64,000 bases of DNA. Source: Branchinecta lynchi. Its lineage: Eukaryota; Arthropoda; Branchiopoda; Anostraca; Branchinectidae. The notes beneath the pieces were generated by a model. That model was not told the DNA's origin and made no database searches. It saw only the letters and a program-made list of their open reading frames with translations. Where the stretch lies: assembly GCA_023053575.1 (NCBI GenBank), contig JAKZAP010000005.1, positions 7,068,001-7,132,000 of the forward strand, in the 5' to 3' direction. A program made the translations under genes and the position numbers. The first letter of the stretch is position 1, and every line of letters starts with the position of its first letter. Shown piece by piece: positions 1 through 43,219 of the stretch.

Positions 1-1
1 C

Positions 2-118
2 TGGCTCCGCTATTCCTTGATGCTGGAAGATATGACAATGAGTCTGGTAAACCTTATTGGTCTCCTCTTACAAGTTACATACGTTCTTGTGTACCTCCTT
101 TATCCATCCGTCCACAAG
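2..118 (+). CDS. SWEET1: SWEET exon a (end of helix 2, helix 3)
   Basis: This is the partial first exon in the window. Frame 2 reads WLRYSLMLEDMTM and then SLVNLIGLLLQ, followed by a tyrosine/leucine-rich helix ending in PSVHK. The donor is AAG|GTAAGC. It holds the conserved Trp and Asn of the first triple-helix repeat. Confidence 0.9.
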
Positions 119-3100
119 GTAAGCGCACCTTCTGTTGCTTTCCATCTCTTGGTTTTGGCTTTCTGTAGTACAAATGGGTAGATCGATTTATTTTGCTAAG
201 CAGCCCGAGGGCATCGCAACATTAAATATAATACTAAAAACAAATAAAAAAATATCGCAAATCTATTGCCTCACGAAATGTTCTAGGCTACTCTCCTAAT
301 AATTCGAAAACACTCGTCGTTCACGACTGTCTTCGTCCCCTATTTGTTGAAATCCACATTTGCAAGACATGTGTACACACCCTCTCATCCCAAGCCCTCT
401 GTTTTTTCTGCCAATTCGACCATTTTGGGTAGAGACAAGAACAAATAAGCACCAGAATCTCCGTTTTCCATATGTGTGTAATACGACCATGCGGAGTCGA
501 ATGTATTCTCTATACCCTGCTCGATTCAGACGAGATGAGGGTAGTAGCTTCGCGGAATATCACAATTCGTTACCTCTACAAACAGCTGTATCACAGTAAA
601 TATCCAAGGAAGACATTTCGAAAGTAAAAGCCGATTGGTTGTCGTCAAATGTGACGCGCTGCAGAGTGGGTCAGCACGCCTGCTGCACTTTTGCCTCTGA
701 TGTGCGTCAGCGGCGATTAGGGAAGTAGACGGGCATAAAATCAAAGCTCAGCAAGTACGTTTATCTCAACTCGGTTTTGTCGGGTTTTTATCGTTCAAAC
801 GAGAGGCTAACTAGTCAATCGTGAAAATCTCACTGAAAAGAAACTTAACAAGTGAAACTTGTTCGGATATAATTTCCACCCTACATCGCTGTTGAATTTT
901 CTGCTTCCTCTGGCGGCAGGGTTATTGTCTTTCCCAACCACATGTTTCAACAACAAGAAAAAACTAACTTTGTCATTAAAAAAGAAAATACCAAATTTCT
1001 CTCGCTTTGTAGTTCCAAAACAGTGACTTATTTCCACTCTTCGCGTTCATCTGCTTAATCACATTAAATGCATTATTGTCAACCTTATCATTCACCTTAT
1101 ATATTCTGGACCCCCTATACCTGTTTATTGTTTACTGCCTACGGAACTTTTTTTTTTTGTTCTGTTCCGCTGTCGTCTTAAGCATTTCGCCTAATAATTT
1201 GCTTTAATAAACATGTATTCAAATAGACCATATCTATGGGTCTTTCTGAAAATTTTAAACACAATTATATGCATCAAACATGCCTGCTTAACTCACAAGA
1301 ACATCCCATAATCATTGGTTTTGAAATGATATTATGTTGGAATAACTAAAAATAAATAAATACAGTTTTTTTTTGTTTTGTTTTTTATATATGTATATAC
1401 ATATATTTAATGAACCAGAGTAAATTGCTATCTCTTCTCAAACCAAGAAAACGGGAAACACAGTAGACCGTGAGATCGTAACTTTTTTTATTTTATTTAT
1501 ACTACATCTATTTTAATGATAAATATTACGATCTTTCGGTTATACCTGTTCCAAAATACAAAGAGTTTCTTCATATTCGATGGTTGTCCCTTTTCAGACA
1601 GTTAGCAGATTGAAAGGATCTTAAATTATACACAGAAAAACAAAAATATAGAACAGTATATTTATTTATTATTACTTTTGGCGTAAAGCTTTTAGCTTCT
1701 ATCACATACAAATTACTAATTAGAGAGTTAGTACGATTCAGGGATCCACCCAAAATGCTCCAACTCAATGCTTCAACTCATAAAATTAAATCAATGTCGA
1801 ATCAAGCTTTTTGCTCGGAGTCGTTGCTTCTTTCGCGGCCTCTCCAGGTGTATGGTTACGGAACGCATTGCGAATTTCGCTTTATCATCCCAATGTCATA
1901 GAGCGATTCGCTTCTCGTGTTTTGGCTTTGACGCCAGAGAAAATGCCAAGTTCAGCAAGCTTTTCGGCTTTTTCGCCAGCTTTCGGCTATGTCATCGCCA
2001 AACAAGAACTCAGTGACTTTGTGGTTGGGGCACACATGCCAGAGGCGAAGGCGGGGTTTATTACTTCAAAGCATACCGCCGGTTAATACTGATACTGTCA
2101 CACAAGTATGGTTAATTTTGATGTTGTCACACAAGTTAGAAGCGACGGTGGAGTTTGATATTGCTCTAAAGCATAAAGCCGGTCAAGTCAACTCGTGCCA
2201 TCTGATAATACCATTACTCGCTGGATTTATAAGCCAAGCGCAGCTACAACAGAATCAATAGACGATGCTTTTAAGTTTGGTCCTAACAGGTTAAACAGAT
2301 GTTTGCAATCTTGAGCAACACCTTGGCTTCCCCGAACACGTACTTCCGAGTTCTTACCTAATTGGCTCCTCAGCTCTAATTTTCATGAAGACGAGTCATA
2401 TTTTTTTGGATTTCTGGAGGGATGTACTTCTCCAGCAGGGCCTTAATAATTATTCCTTCTGGCCCAGCTCTGTCAGTCACACTGGACTAAAAATCCCTTC
2501 CAAAGTAAGGAAATAGGCTACCACCAGAACGAATCTCAGCTGACGCAGGCTATCTGTGCGCAATCAAACAAGTGTTTAATCGCGTGCGGACTGGACAATC
2601 GAACAACTTGTCCACTTTTGAAGCAAGGAAAGGGTTTACCTTGAATACTGAATCCTCTCTCAACCTGCTCACTGTTTTTGTACGTCACATTTTTGCATCT
2701 TGACGTTGTCTTCGTTTGACCTGTAGTCCATAGCTACATAATCTACCTGATTCTGACAAAAGGAATCAGTTCACTACCACGCCGGGCGGGTTCTCCGCAT
2801 CAACCGACACGCACCCGCCGAAAGGTTGCCACGTCTATCTCAAATGAACTCGAATGGAGCCAGTGCTCCAGGAGGTATAATTAGTATTTAGCCGCACCGC
2901 TTGCCTGAAATGAGTAAAGCCCTGAAAGAATATTGGAAGAATCGGCCGGGAAGATACCTGTATGTGGATCCTCTGTTTTAGGCGAAATTCCACCGCGAGC
3001 TGGGGCTTGTTCTTGCCATAATTTTCGGAGTCGTTTACTACACTAGCGTGGAGACTCGTTTCAACGTAGCCATGCAACGTCTGGGTGTGATTTGCTGTTT

Positions 3101-5745
3101 GACAACTCTTTTCTTCTGTTCAGCACCACTCGCATCATTCGTAAGTAACGTACTTTACACAAAGACAAAGTTCCGGTAAGCGTAGTTTTCATTTCCGTTT
3201 TCTTTGCCGCTCATCGTGTGGGCAAGATCTCCCATGCCATCCCGGTAATGGAAGGGCGTTTGGTGCCCTTCAGCTGGAAACCGTGGAAAAACGGAAAGTG
3301 AAGACAGTACCGAAATAACATTCGTTAGTGGTAAACGGTAATGAAGACAGGGCGTTGGAAAAGCAAAGAGCAGTGGGTTCTTGTTCTTATTGGGTAAGCT
3401 GGCGTTGCGTTACCATGTCCGTTTTGTTCACGTAACATAGGGAACCATATGGCAAATTGGTGGAAGTTTAGAACTGTTGAACAATTACTTCTATCGTGTA
3501 TGATTAAGTCAGCATAAAAGGCTGGGGATAGCATTGCACGCACATGCCTAGTTTAAGTTGAAAATGAAGTTGGAGTTCTATTTCCTCGCAGTGGGAACCC
3601 AGCATAATAGAACTAGCCTTCTTTCCTGATATCGATTTTCTACATCGGTTCGGTATTTCCCATTAAAGTAAAAGCCTCATAGGAATCTTAAATAGGTGAG
3701 GAATACAGTTTCGTGGGTATTGCTATCACTTTACAAACCTTTCTCACTCTACAACGAATTTTACCCCTTGGCCTATTGTGTAAAATATTGTGCACGTGTT
3801 AAAATTCTTCCTGCTCTAAAAAATATGTTTCCTCAGGCGGAGGTTGTCCGAACCAAGAGTACTGCAGCACTTCCCCTCCCGCTTATATTGACTACAGCGC
3901 TCGTGACTGGCCAATGGTATTTGTATGGCGTTTTTATCGGTGACTCCTACGTTCAGGTATGTGACTTTAACGTATATTCTTTCTTGTCGAACGTTTTGGC
4001 GGGCGTCTTTTGCTAAGTGGTACACAGCAGAGGCCCGTTCGTCGCGCTCCTAGTCTATGTTCTTTACTCTCCAAGCGTCAGGTTTCTGGGTCTCCCTGTG
4101 TCTGTTAGCGTCAGACCAGAGCCTGCTTTCCGACCAGGCTCTTTCCAGTCTACTGTGTGATAAAATAACAAGATTAGTGATTCCGAAAGCGCCTTCTGAC
4201 ACTGGTAAACACCCACCAGTGCGCCCAAAAACTCTTTTAGGAAGAACGAGAGACCACCAGCGACTGCTACCGTGATAGTGGGCGCAAAAGTCTGCCCGCG
4301 ATCTGTGCTTTGTATGTATCCTGTATTTGTTAGGTAGCCATATCTATCGAACTGGTTCGCCGACTTCGGCTAAGGTTCTAAGAACTATTGCCCCAAGACT
4401 GTGCGAAAAAACTTGCTATGAAGAAAATGTATCGGATTACCTAAAAAGTGTTCAGAAGAGAGTAGCGATAATTGTCCTGTGAGAATAAAATGTTACATTG
4501 TTCAGCGGTTCTTATTGAAGTTTAACTGAAAAGCCAAATTATTTTTGAGTCGTTTAAGTGAATACACTCAATTATTTGGATTCTGCAAAGGATTTTTTTT
4601 TATTTTCCACCATCTGCTCTAGTTATGACGTTCAGAATATCTGCGGCCGCTTTTCAGTAGGAAGTTGTGAGGTGGGCGAAGAATACTTAGTGCCGGAACA
4701 ATTTTTTTTAATAAATATTTCCCGTAAAGCATACGACAAAAATACAAGCGCATAGGAGTACCACAAATCACACGGAAATTCCACTATTTGAAAATCGATT
4801 ATTCGAGAATAGCGGGGCAACGAAGTAACGCATTTTCAGCAGGTCTTCAGGCGAATTTAAGGGAAAAAATGATGGGTAACTACATTGTCCTAGCCCTTTT
4901 CGGTTAAAGTTTAAACTATAGGCCTTCCTAAATTAATTGACCGAAGAAATATCGTTCTAAAAAATTTGTAGCGAAGACGGTGTGTTGTCCCCCGATGAGC
5001 CTTGTGTTTCCCCCTCCTTTCTTCCGTGCGTCTGTCTGAAAGAAACGGTGGCAGTCGGTTTCCTGCCCTTTCATCAACTTGGTTTCTAGGCGGTTTAGTA
5101 GCAGCAATTTTGTCTCGATCGGTTCCCATAAAGTGGATTAGTTAGTTATTGGTGCTTCCCAACAGCCTTCGACGCAAAAGACTGTTGACTCGTTTAAGCT
5201 TGTAGGCGTCTGTCGATGTCGTAACAATCCAAACTCTGAGACCTGAGTCAGTCTTAGCCATGAACGATGGTTGCCTACTTACTTGAACGTGTGTCAGGAC
5301 ACGAGTTGTGCCGGTATCATCAGCGGTAATATCCGACCGTCAATGCCGTTTCATGAACTGGACCCGTTCTTGAAGGGCATCAGTGTCTGAAGCCAGGCGG
5401 GATCTCACTTCATTCCAAGGTTGGTGAAAACCTACGAGGAGGCGGAGAACTTCTTATGAGACTCCATAGCACATTTAATGTTGGCCCCCGGGTTGTTTCT
5501 TTTCCAACAGAACTTGGGATGCCGAGCAAAGTTCTCTTCGCCGTGGTAGACTGGTCTCTAAAAAAAAAAAGCAAACCTGCTTCTGTTCTGGTCGATGTGC
5601 GGATAGCGAAACCCGTTACTGCAAGATCGAACCTAAACCGTCTAATTTTCAGGTCCCCAACCTGATCGGCTGTATGCTAGCAACGTTCCAACTTTGTCTA
5701 TTCCTCGTGTACCCGCGATCTCCAGCTAAAGTGCATGTAAGTTAA
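2..5745 (+). CDS. SWEET1: SWEET (SLC50) sugar transporter, 3' part, 5' end outside window
   Basis: Exons join 2-118, 2982-3140, 3837-3956 and 5653-5745, all in phase 0 with GT-AG introns, giving 162 codons. SWEETs are seven-helix uniporters for glucose or sucrose in plasma or Golgi membranes, built from two triple-helix repeats around a linker helix. This fragment starts near the end of helix 2 and covers helices 3 to 7. Residues known in the family to line the sugar site are present: Trp in WLRY at the very start, Asn in SLVNLIG, Trp in GQWYLYG and Asn in VPNLIG. Prolines of the hinge set are also seen (SAPLASF, LPLPL). Roughly 55 N-terminal residues are missing. Identification rests on alignment to remembered human SLC50A1 and is strong. 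Orthology to one numbered paralogue is inferred. It is convergent with the DDX42-like gene. Confidence 0.93.
119..2981 (+). other. SWEET intron, no further gene seen
   Basis: This 2.9-kb intron is AT-rich, with T-tracts near 1140-1150 and 1363-1385. It carries a family D repeat (475-757). I see no other protein, RNA or complete transposon. Confidence 0.6.
475..757 (+). repeat. Dispersed repeat family D, copy 1
   Basis: The stretch from ACCATGCGGAGTCGA through TTACCTCTACAAACAG and GAAGTAGACGGG to about 757 recurs at 20045-20287 (same strand) and 51562-51812 (opposite strand). No clear terminal inverted repeats, target duplications or coding capacity are visible. It is a short element of unassigned class. 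Confidence 0.7.
2982..3140 (+). CDS. SWEET1: SWEET exon b (linker helix 4 and helix 5)
   Basis: The acceptor is TGTTTTAG and the donor is TTC|GTAAGT, giving 53 codons. The reading starts AKFHRELGLVLAIIFGVV (helix 4) and ends QRLGVICCLTTLFFCSAPL, which matches the QQLGLFCS...SPL stretch of animal SWEETs. Confidence 0.9.
3837..3956 (+). CDS. SWEET1: SWEET exon c (helix 6)
   Basis: The acceptor is TTTCCTCAG and the donor is CAG|GTATGT, giving 40 codons. It opens AEVVRTKSTAALPLPL, close to the family pattern VIQTKST..LSYPL. It ends GQWYLYGVFIGDSYVQ, with the conserved Trp of the second repeat. Confidence 0.92.
3957..5652 (+). other. SWEET intron with family K repeat
   Basis: The part from about 4740 to 4920 (GAAATTCCACTATTTGAAAA, CGAAGTAACGCATTTTCAGC, CCTTTTCGGTTAAAGTTTA) reappears in reverse complement at about 40915-41070. 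The rest shows nothing I can name. Confidence 0.55.
5653..5745 (+). CDS. SWEET1: SWEET last exon (helix 7 and stop)
   Basis: The acceptor is ATTTTCAG. The 30 codons start VPNLIGCMLATFQLCL and end AKVHVS before TAA. The Asn of VPN is the conserved helix 7 residue. The sequence CAT|GTAAGT just before the stop is also a strong donor, so a longer tail encoded by another exon cannot be excluded. Confidence 0.85.
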   Translation, partial: VPNLIGCMLATFQLCLFLVYPRSPAKVHVS

Positions 5746-5912
5746 ACGTTGTGACACACTTGGCTTCCTGCTTCTTTGCTTGACAAAATCTCATTTTTGT
5801 GATAACCAGGCCTTACAAACACGTACAATCAAATTGTCATTATTGAATGAAGGCTGTGATTTTTTCAGAACGTAGCTAGTTAACTTTATTCTTTTTGTAG
5901 TTGGTGTAGGTG

Positions 5913-5918
5913 AATAAA
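5913..5918 (+). promoter_or_regulatory. Candidate polyadenylation signal AATAAA for SWEET
   Basis: AATAAA lies 168 bases after the stop codon, in GTGAATAAAGCATT. The distance fits a short 3' UTR. Position alone supports it. Confidence 0.45.
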
Positions 5919-6868
5919 GCATTCCAGCAAATTAGAAATAACACAAATTAACCAGGAAAAACTTAATCCCTATTTCGCAGAGTCAGTCGTCTGCGATCGC
6001 ACAATGCTTAATAGTTGCGTCGTTTGTCACAAAACATAGAACTTCGCTAGACGAATTTTCATTTTTGACTACAAGTAAAAGTTGACTTCAGAGATATTTT
6101 CTGCCGAAGACTGTGCTACAGTACGCTACATTCCCCTCCCGCAAGCTCGCCCTCTGGACAAAGACATTATCAGAGGAAAACAGGAAAATCCCATAATCCC
6201 CACGAGTCTCATGATTAAACGACCGCTCTGTTGCTATTTCGATCCACTTCACTGCAAAATCATCGCGAACCTACACGTATCTTTTACAAATACCCTCTTG
6301 GTTTCTTTACACTGTACGTTCGTTGTTGGACAAAAACCAAGAGCTAGATAGTAGGAAGCTCGATTTTCCACGACGCGATTTCAATGGAGTTTCCTGTCTT
6401 ACCTACTGTTAAGGTCTGCGTCTCGGGGTACTCCTGCGTGGTTACTAGAATCTGTTACCTGGCCGCTGCTGGCTGCGAGGGAGCTCCCACAGAGAACTGG
6501 AGAAAAGTGTGACCTTTTCACTGCGGTTTCTGGCTAGAGGACTCAGTTCCCATTGTGAGAGAATTCGCTGTTCTGAAGCTCAGTTCCCACCGAGTCCCAT
6601 GCGAAGTTCCGGGCAGCTCAGTGCTTTACGACAGGCTTTACTCGGATTCGGATTTTGTATGAGTCAAGTCAAAGCCGGAAACTGAATGGAAACGAGGCAT
6701 ATATGTAGGCAAGTTTTCGCCGTTCAAATTTCGGGACACAGCTTGCTTGAGCGCAAAACGTTGGCCGTCTGCAAGAAATGCGTCCAAGTTGCGAGAAATC
6801 TATGGTTTTCAGTCTGTGCTTTTTATGGAGTTCGATGCAAATATTCGGAAGGCTCAGTGCTATTAAGC

Positions 6869-7012
6869 TAGGTGCACACATAGTCCGATAAGGTTTTGCA
6901 CGCGAGAACCCGCATGCGATATTGGCGTCACGAACCTGCATGTGTCGCGTCAAAAATTCGGACCGAAGGAGGAAATTCGCATCCCGCTATAGTCGGATTG
7001 TGTGTGCACGGA
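6869..7012. mobile_element. Short inverted-repeat (MITE-like) element
   Basis: The left end GGTGCACACATAGTCCGA at 6871 is mirrored, with a few mismatches, by TCGGATTGTGTGTGCACG ending at 7010. The unit is about 140 bp. No target duplication is obvious. Confidence 0.5.
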
Positions 7013-7209
7013 TCTTTAGCATAGAGACTGACAACCGATTCTGAATACGACAGCGAAATTCGAGTGCTGTGTGAAGCAGGACTTACCCGGGTTGGCAGAG
7101 ACTGCGTTTCCGTGTTTTTCGTCCGCATAGTCGGTCTGTACGTTTTTGATGTTACATTATCTGTGGCAGTAAGGTGATGCACGCGCTGTGTATGAATCGA
7201 CAGTTATAG

Positions 7210-7500
7210 GTTGCGTTTTTGATCGAAGCTGAAGTTACCTTCAAATTCCAAGGTCTCAATTTAAATACCATTTTTGGTCGCCGGTCAAAGTTTCTTTGTC
7301 CTTCAACCCTGACCGTCGAACTTCGTGAGCCAGCAAGTTCGAAGTTTATTTGAATCGTCGAAGAAACGTCGACCGGGCAAGTATCGCCGGAGTCGTAAAA
7401 ACACTAATTAAGCCAACGGTGAATTTCGATGGCGTTCGGAAACGGAAATTAAGCAACCAGCTAAGCGAACGGCGAACAAAACTTCGATCAAAAACGCAAC
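7210..7500. mobile_element. 291-bp MITE with perfect 19-bp ends and TATAG duplication
   Basis: GTTGCGTTTTTGATCGAAG at 7210-7228 is the exact reverse complement of 7482-7500. TATAG flanks both sides (7205-7209 and 7501-7505), a 5-bp target duplication. There is no coding capacity. The superfamily is not assigned. Confidence 0.8.
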
Positions 7501-7821
7501 TATAGTGACCCGGGGAGCTTCCCAAGCGCCAGTAAGCGGTCTAAGCCTTCAAAACTGATTCTAGTAACCACGGCAGCTGCACGCATGGTGACTGGTGTAA
7601 GAAACCCGTTCACGATAGTAAAAGACATTTTTTTTAGACCTTTAAAACAACATCTCTATGAAGTCAAAAAACGGCGCAGCTGACAGCGTGATCTTTGTTC
7701 TATTTTTGTTATTTTTTGTAACGGTGACACTGTTTTCCTATAAACTGACTTTCGAAAACATTGGTTTTTATCCTAGAAACATGGTTAAAAAAGAAATCAC
7801 AGGATCGGCAAAAATTGTAGA

Positions 7822-39377
<31,556 letters not shown>

Positions 39378-39440
39378 TTTTAGCCAGTGAAATGAAGTCC
39401 TGAAATAAGGTAAATCAGAGCTTACAAGAAAGTGCCTGGT

Positions 39441-39487
39441 CGAACTTGTGGGAAACACATTTGTGTTTTGTGTTTCCCACAAGTTCG
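39441..39487. repeat. Perfect 19-bp inverted repeat near DDX42 start
   Basis: CGAACTTGTGGGAAACACA (39441-39459) is exactly mirrored at 39469-39487 with a 9-nt loop. It lies 64 bp upstream of the DDX42 ATG and 42 bp upstream of the exon 1 acceptor. Its role is unknown. Confidence 0.8.
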
Positions 39488-39509
39488 TTTTTCCAACTCG
39501 AGCAGTTTT

Positions 39510-39660
39510 GAGCCTGAAGAGGACCCTTGCCAAGAAGGGCCAAAATATAGCTCTAATAACATTCAGCTGACGTATCCGTTTTGCACCACAAAATACCCTT
39601 TCCAAGAAGGGCTGAAATATAGCTCCAATAAAATTTAGCTGAGGTACGGTATCCCTTTTG
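39510..39660. repeat. Tandem CCTTGCCAAGAAGGGC repeat (dispersed family)
   Basis: GAGCCTGAAGAGGACCCTTG, CCAAGAAGGGCCAAAATATA and ACGTATCCGTTTTGCAC are repeated at about 85-bp spacing. Related pieces are at 25209-25245, 27650-27690 (reverse) and 47340-47405 (reverse). The pattern resembles tails of retroelements in other genomes; the class is unassigned. Confidence 0.55.
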
Positions 39661-42034
39661 CACTATCAAATCTGACAGTAGGGTTACTCTACGGTTACTT
39701 ATCAGGCCAACTCTACAAGTACATTCAAGAGCGAAGTGTACTATGACTGGGCTGCCAAGGAAATCCAGAAATACTAGGTATCCTAAATATTCCCTTAAAT
39801 GTCAAACAATTTATTTATCAGCATTATCTTCAAGCATGTGTATCTGTGATTAACCAAATAGTCAGAAAAACTTCTTGGAAAGTCTCAGTTTCTAGGCCAC
39901 ATCACAAGGATTTCTGTTCTTTTCCTGAATCCTTAATTAAAATGTCATATACCAAAAATTAAGATTCTCTCCACCCGGGAGGGATTGTCTCTTCCAGAGG
40001 TTTTTCTGAGAAAGAGACAAGACTCAGTCATTTCCAGCAGCTCCAAACTGCTTCTGATCATCTTGCATACCCTATGAAAATTTTTCGAGAATTAGTTATA
40101 TGGAGCTGTACAAAAAAGTAGCATGCAGTAGTAACTGTTTTAGGCCTATTTTGAGGTTTCTTACTTTCGAGTTCGAGTTTGGGAAACTATGTTGTAGGGT
40201 ATGCCACAATGTGATCGAAACTTGGGACACATCGGTTCAACTATCTAAAATTCATATCATGGCTAATGATGGACAATCACTGAATACAGAATGTCACAAC
40301 TCTTTTGTTCCACACACTAGCTCTGTATCTTAGCGCATCAGTCCAGGCTTATCGAAGTTTATCCAAAGATTACCAGTCCAAAGCTGATACAAAGAATATG
40401 GACGGCTACTACAGACCATCTGTTTTATTATTTAAACTAGGATACAACCAATATAGGGTCAAACGAATGACAAAATAATTAACAAACACTGCATGAATAC
40501 TACAAATACGAATAACTACAAATAAACTAAAAATAATTTTAGATGAGCAGGCAGTTCCAAATTCACAGACTGAAAAACTTCCATTCAATCTCTTGTCCAT
40601 AGTTGGCAATCTTAAATGAAATCTAAATTTTTCTCCTCATTTCGTCCACAGTGGATGTAAGCTGGATGCAAGTTTGAAACTCATCTCTCTGATGTTCAAG
40701 CTACTACAGTAGGGAAATGTTACTCACAATGTTAATACAAACTTAGAACCCTACAATTTTCGTCTAGGGTACCAAATCAGTAACGGGTCACACCAGTAAA
40801 TCAAACTCTTTTCTTTCTTTTTTTATTACTGGTTCAGAGTCTAAATCACCATTAAGTAAACCAACCACTGTTAACCTTTTTTTTGTTTAAGTTCCAGATT
40901 ATGTAGGCTAAGGTATTAAAGTTTAACCGAAAAGGGATGTAATAGAACAATATAGTTACCCATGACTTATTCACTTAAAGAGCCTTGAAGACCAGATGAA
41001 ATGCATTACTTCGTTAATCAACTATTCACGAATAACCAATTTTCAAAAAGTGGAATTTCCCTGTCTGATTTGCAATAACTCTATGCGCTTGTATCTGTGT
41101 TGCATGCTTGACAACAATTTACGAGAAAAAAGTGTCATCTAAAGTGTCACAAATCGAGAATTTGTGTATAACTGGGAAGGGTTGACTGTGCAGAATCCTC
41201 AGACAAAGCCTCTGACCTTTGAAGTCTGGAAGGTGAACCCTAGCTTAATTAATACAGTAGCCTAAAATAGTTGTTTACAAAGTTAGGCTACTTACCAAGT
41301 AGTAAGGTGAAAGGAATCAAAATGTGCCTGAACCAATTTTAGCAGTCAAAAATTCAATTTGATCTAGGCTATGCCTATCCTATCCTGCATGCTACAGAGA
41401 TTTCCTTTATTTATTTGGCCTAGGCTATTTCACCTTTTTATGTTGTGGTTTCTTTCTATCTGTTCTATGACTAAGAGCTAAGAGCTATGAAACACAAGGC
41501 GGACAAGGTGGTCGTGCTGAGCCTGTGCTGAGCCGGGAAAATATGAAACCGAACTGGATTATTGCAGAACCCTGACAGGAAAAAGCGGATGAACCTGGGT
41601 ATATCAAAATATATTTGCTACAATAATTCACAAACTGACGGTGCAGTATTGTCAATTGTGTTTTGACCTGGTTTTGACTGCTAAGGCAGTGCCGACTGGC
41701 TGCCAGCAAACGGGAAAGATTGCACACGTCTAATGTTAAATCTCTAATCTAGTCCCAATCCCTCTTCAGATAGAATAACCGATTCACATAAGTGCATCTT
41801 AACCAAAGGCAAATAAAAAAGGTTTGGGAGTCTGTTTTGTTGACTAGGCTATGTGTTAGATTCTGGGTTGCAACCTTTTTGTCAGTATGAATTCCTCTGT
41901 TCGAGTCGTCACAAGTTTAGTTAGGCCACTGTATTCTCATACCTCTCGCCAGATAGAACAGCATATTTTCTGAAGTCTAATGAAATGATTTTCTTGTTTG
42001 TGTTTGTCAACTTGTGCCTGTATTGGACTCTGTA
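39661..42034. other. DDX42/SFT2D3 upstream region
   Basis: It is AT-rich and shows a family H fragment (40095-40140) and a family K copy (40915-41070). I see no gene. Promoters of the divergent DDX42 and SFT2D3 genes could lie here or nearer 45 kb, but no element can be named. Confidence 0.5.
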
Positions 42035-42042
42035 TATCAATC

Positions 42043-42387
42043 CAGTCAACCACAAACCCCTGATTTTTGGATACCCTATGCCAAACGCCAGATATGTCTA
42101 GCGTTTGGCATACCCTATGCCTAACGCTGGATACACTCGGCTGACACTCGGATACACTATGCTAGGTGCTGGATACTGTAACTCAGTAAAATATTGATGA
42201 TTTGAGTGAAGATAAAAAATCAACCAATCAGAACTCCTTTCTATTGAGGTAGGTCAGGGCTAGGCTCCCAACAGGTATCCAGCGTTTGGCATAGGGTATC
42301 CAGCGTTAGGCATAGGCTATGCTAAATGCTAGATATACCCAGCATTTGGCATAGGGTATCCACAAATCAGGGATTTGTGGTAGACTG
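42043..42387. mobile_element. 345-bp foldback hAT-like MITE
   Basis: CAGTCAACCACAAACCCCTG at 42043 is mirrored by ATCAGGGATTTGTGGTAGACTG ending at 42387 (last 20 bases: CAGGGATTTGTGGTAGACTG). TATCAATC flanks both sides (42035-42042 and 42388-42395). The interior is a series of CCAGCGTTTGGCATAGGGTA / reverse units that make nearly the whole element self-complementary. Confidence 0.88.
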
Positions 42388-42463
42388 TATCAATCAACCA
42401 CAAACCCCTGGTTTTTGGACACCCTATAGGCCTTTTTCCACGACACAGTTGTGGGCCACACAC

Positions 42464-43164
42464 CAGTCTAGTACACTAGCCCCATTTAAGGCACGGTGCT
42501 CAAACATCTAGCACCATGCCTGGGTGCTAGACGTTCAAGCACTGTACCTTGGATTTCATGTATGGTGCATGGATTTCAGTATACAGTGCATACAGAAAAA
42601 ACACAGTTTCTGTCATCACAAGTGAGCACTGGCTCGGTCAGGGCTGAAATTACTACTATGAATTGGAGAAATCAAAGACAATCCTTCATATATTTGTCAC
42701 AACAAAAACAAAAGGGCTCTAATGATGATTGAGATGAAAAGCCTAACAGCACCCTATCTATTTTCCATGTATTTTCCCTATCTATTCCCCAAGAACCAAT
42801 ATTCTGGTTGGCTGTTAGGTAGAAAAAGCTGAGGCACAGGACACTTTGCATGCAAAACCCTTGACTATGTAGAAAAGGAAATGAGGTTTTTCACATCTGT
42901 CATCAGCCGAGCCCTTTTGTTTTTGTTGTGAAAAATGTATAAAGGATTGTCTCTGATTTCTCTAATTCATGGTAGTAATTTCAGCCCTGTCCGAGCTGGT
43001 GCTCAGTTGTTATGACAGAAACTGTGTTTTTGATGTATGCACTGTATACTGAAATCCATGCACCATACATGAAATCCAAGGTACAGTGCTTGAACGTCTA
43101 GCACCCAGGCATGGTGCTAGACATTTGAGCACCGTGCCTGACAAGGGGCTAGTTTACTAGACTG
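42464..43164. mobile_element. 701-bp foldback hAT-like MITE
   Basis: CAGTCTAGTACACTAGCCCC at 42464 is mirrored by GGGGCTAGTTTACTAGACTG ending at 43164. The arms (to 42720 and from 42909) remain inverted-complementary over about 260 bp. CCACACAC flanks both sides (42456-42463 and 43165-43172). Confidence 0.9.
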
Positions 43165-43219
43165 CCACACACTTCTGATAGTATGTCGCGGAAACACAAT
43201 TGTGTGCCACACTGTCAAA

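Larger units (their letters stand above)
5746..7821. other. Convergent SWEET/DDX42 intergenic region
   Basis: It lies between the two stop codons and contains two short inverted-repeat elements (6869-7012 and 7210-7500). I see no credible gene. Open frames here are short and lack family resemblance. Confidence 0.6.
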
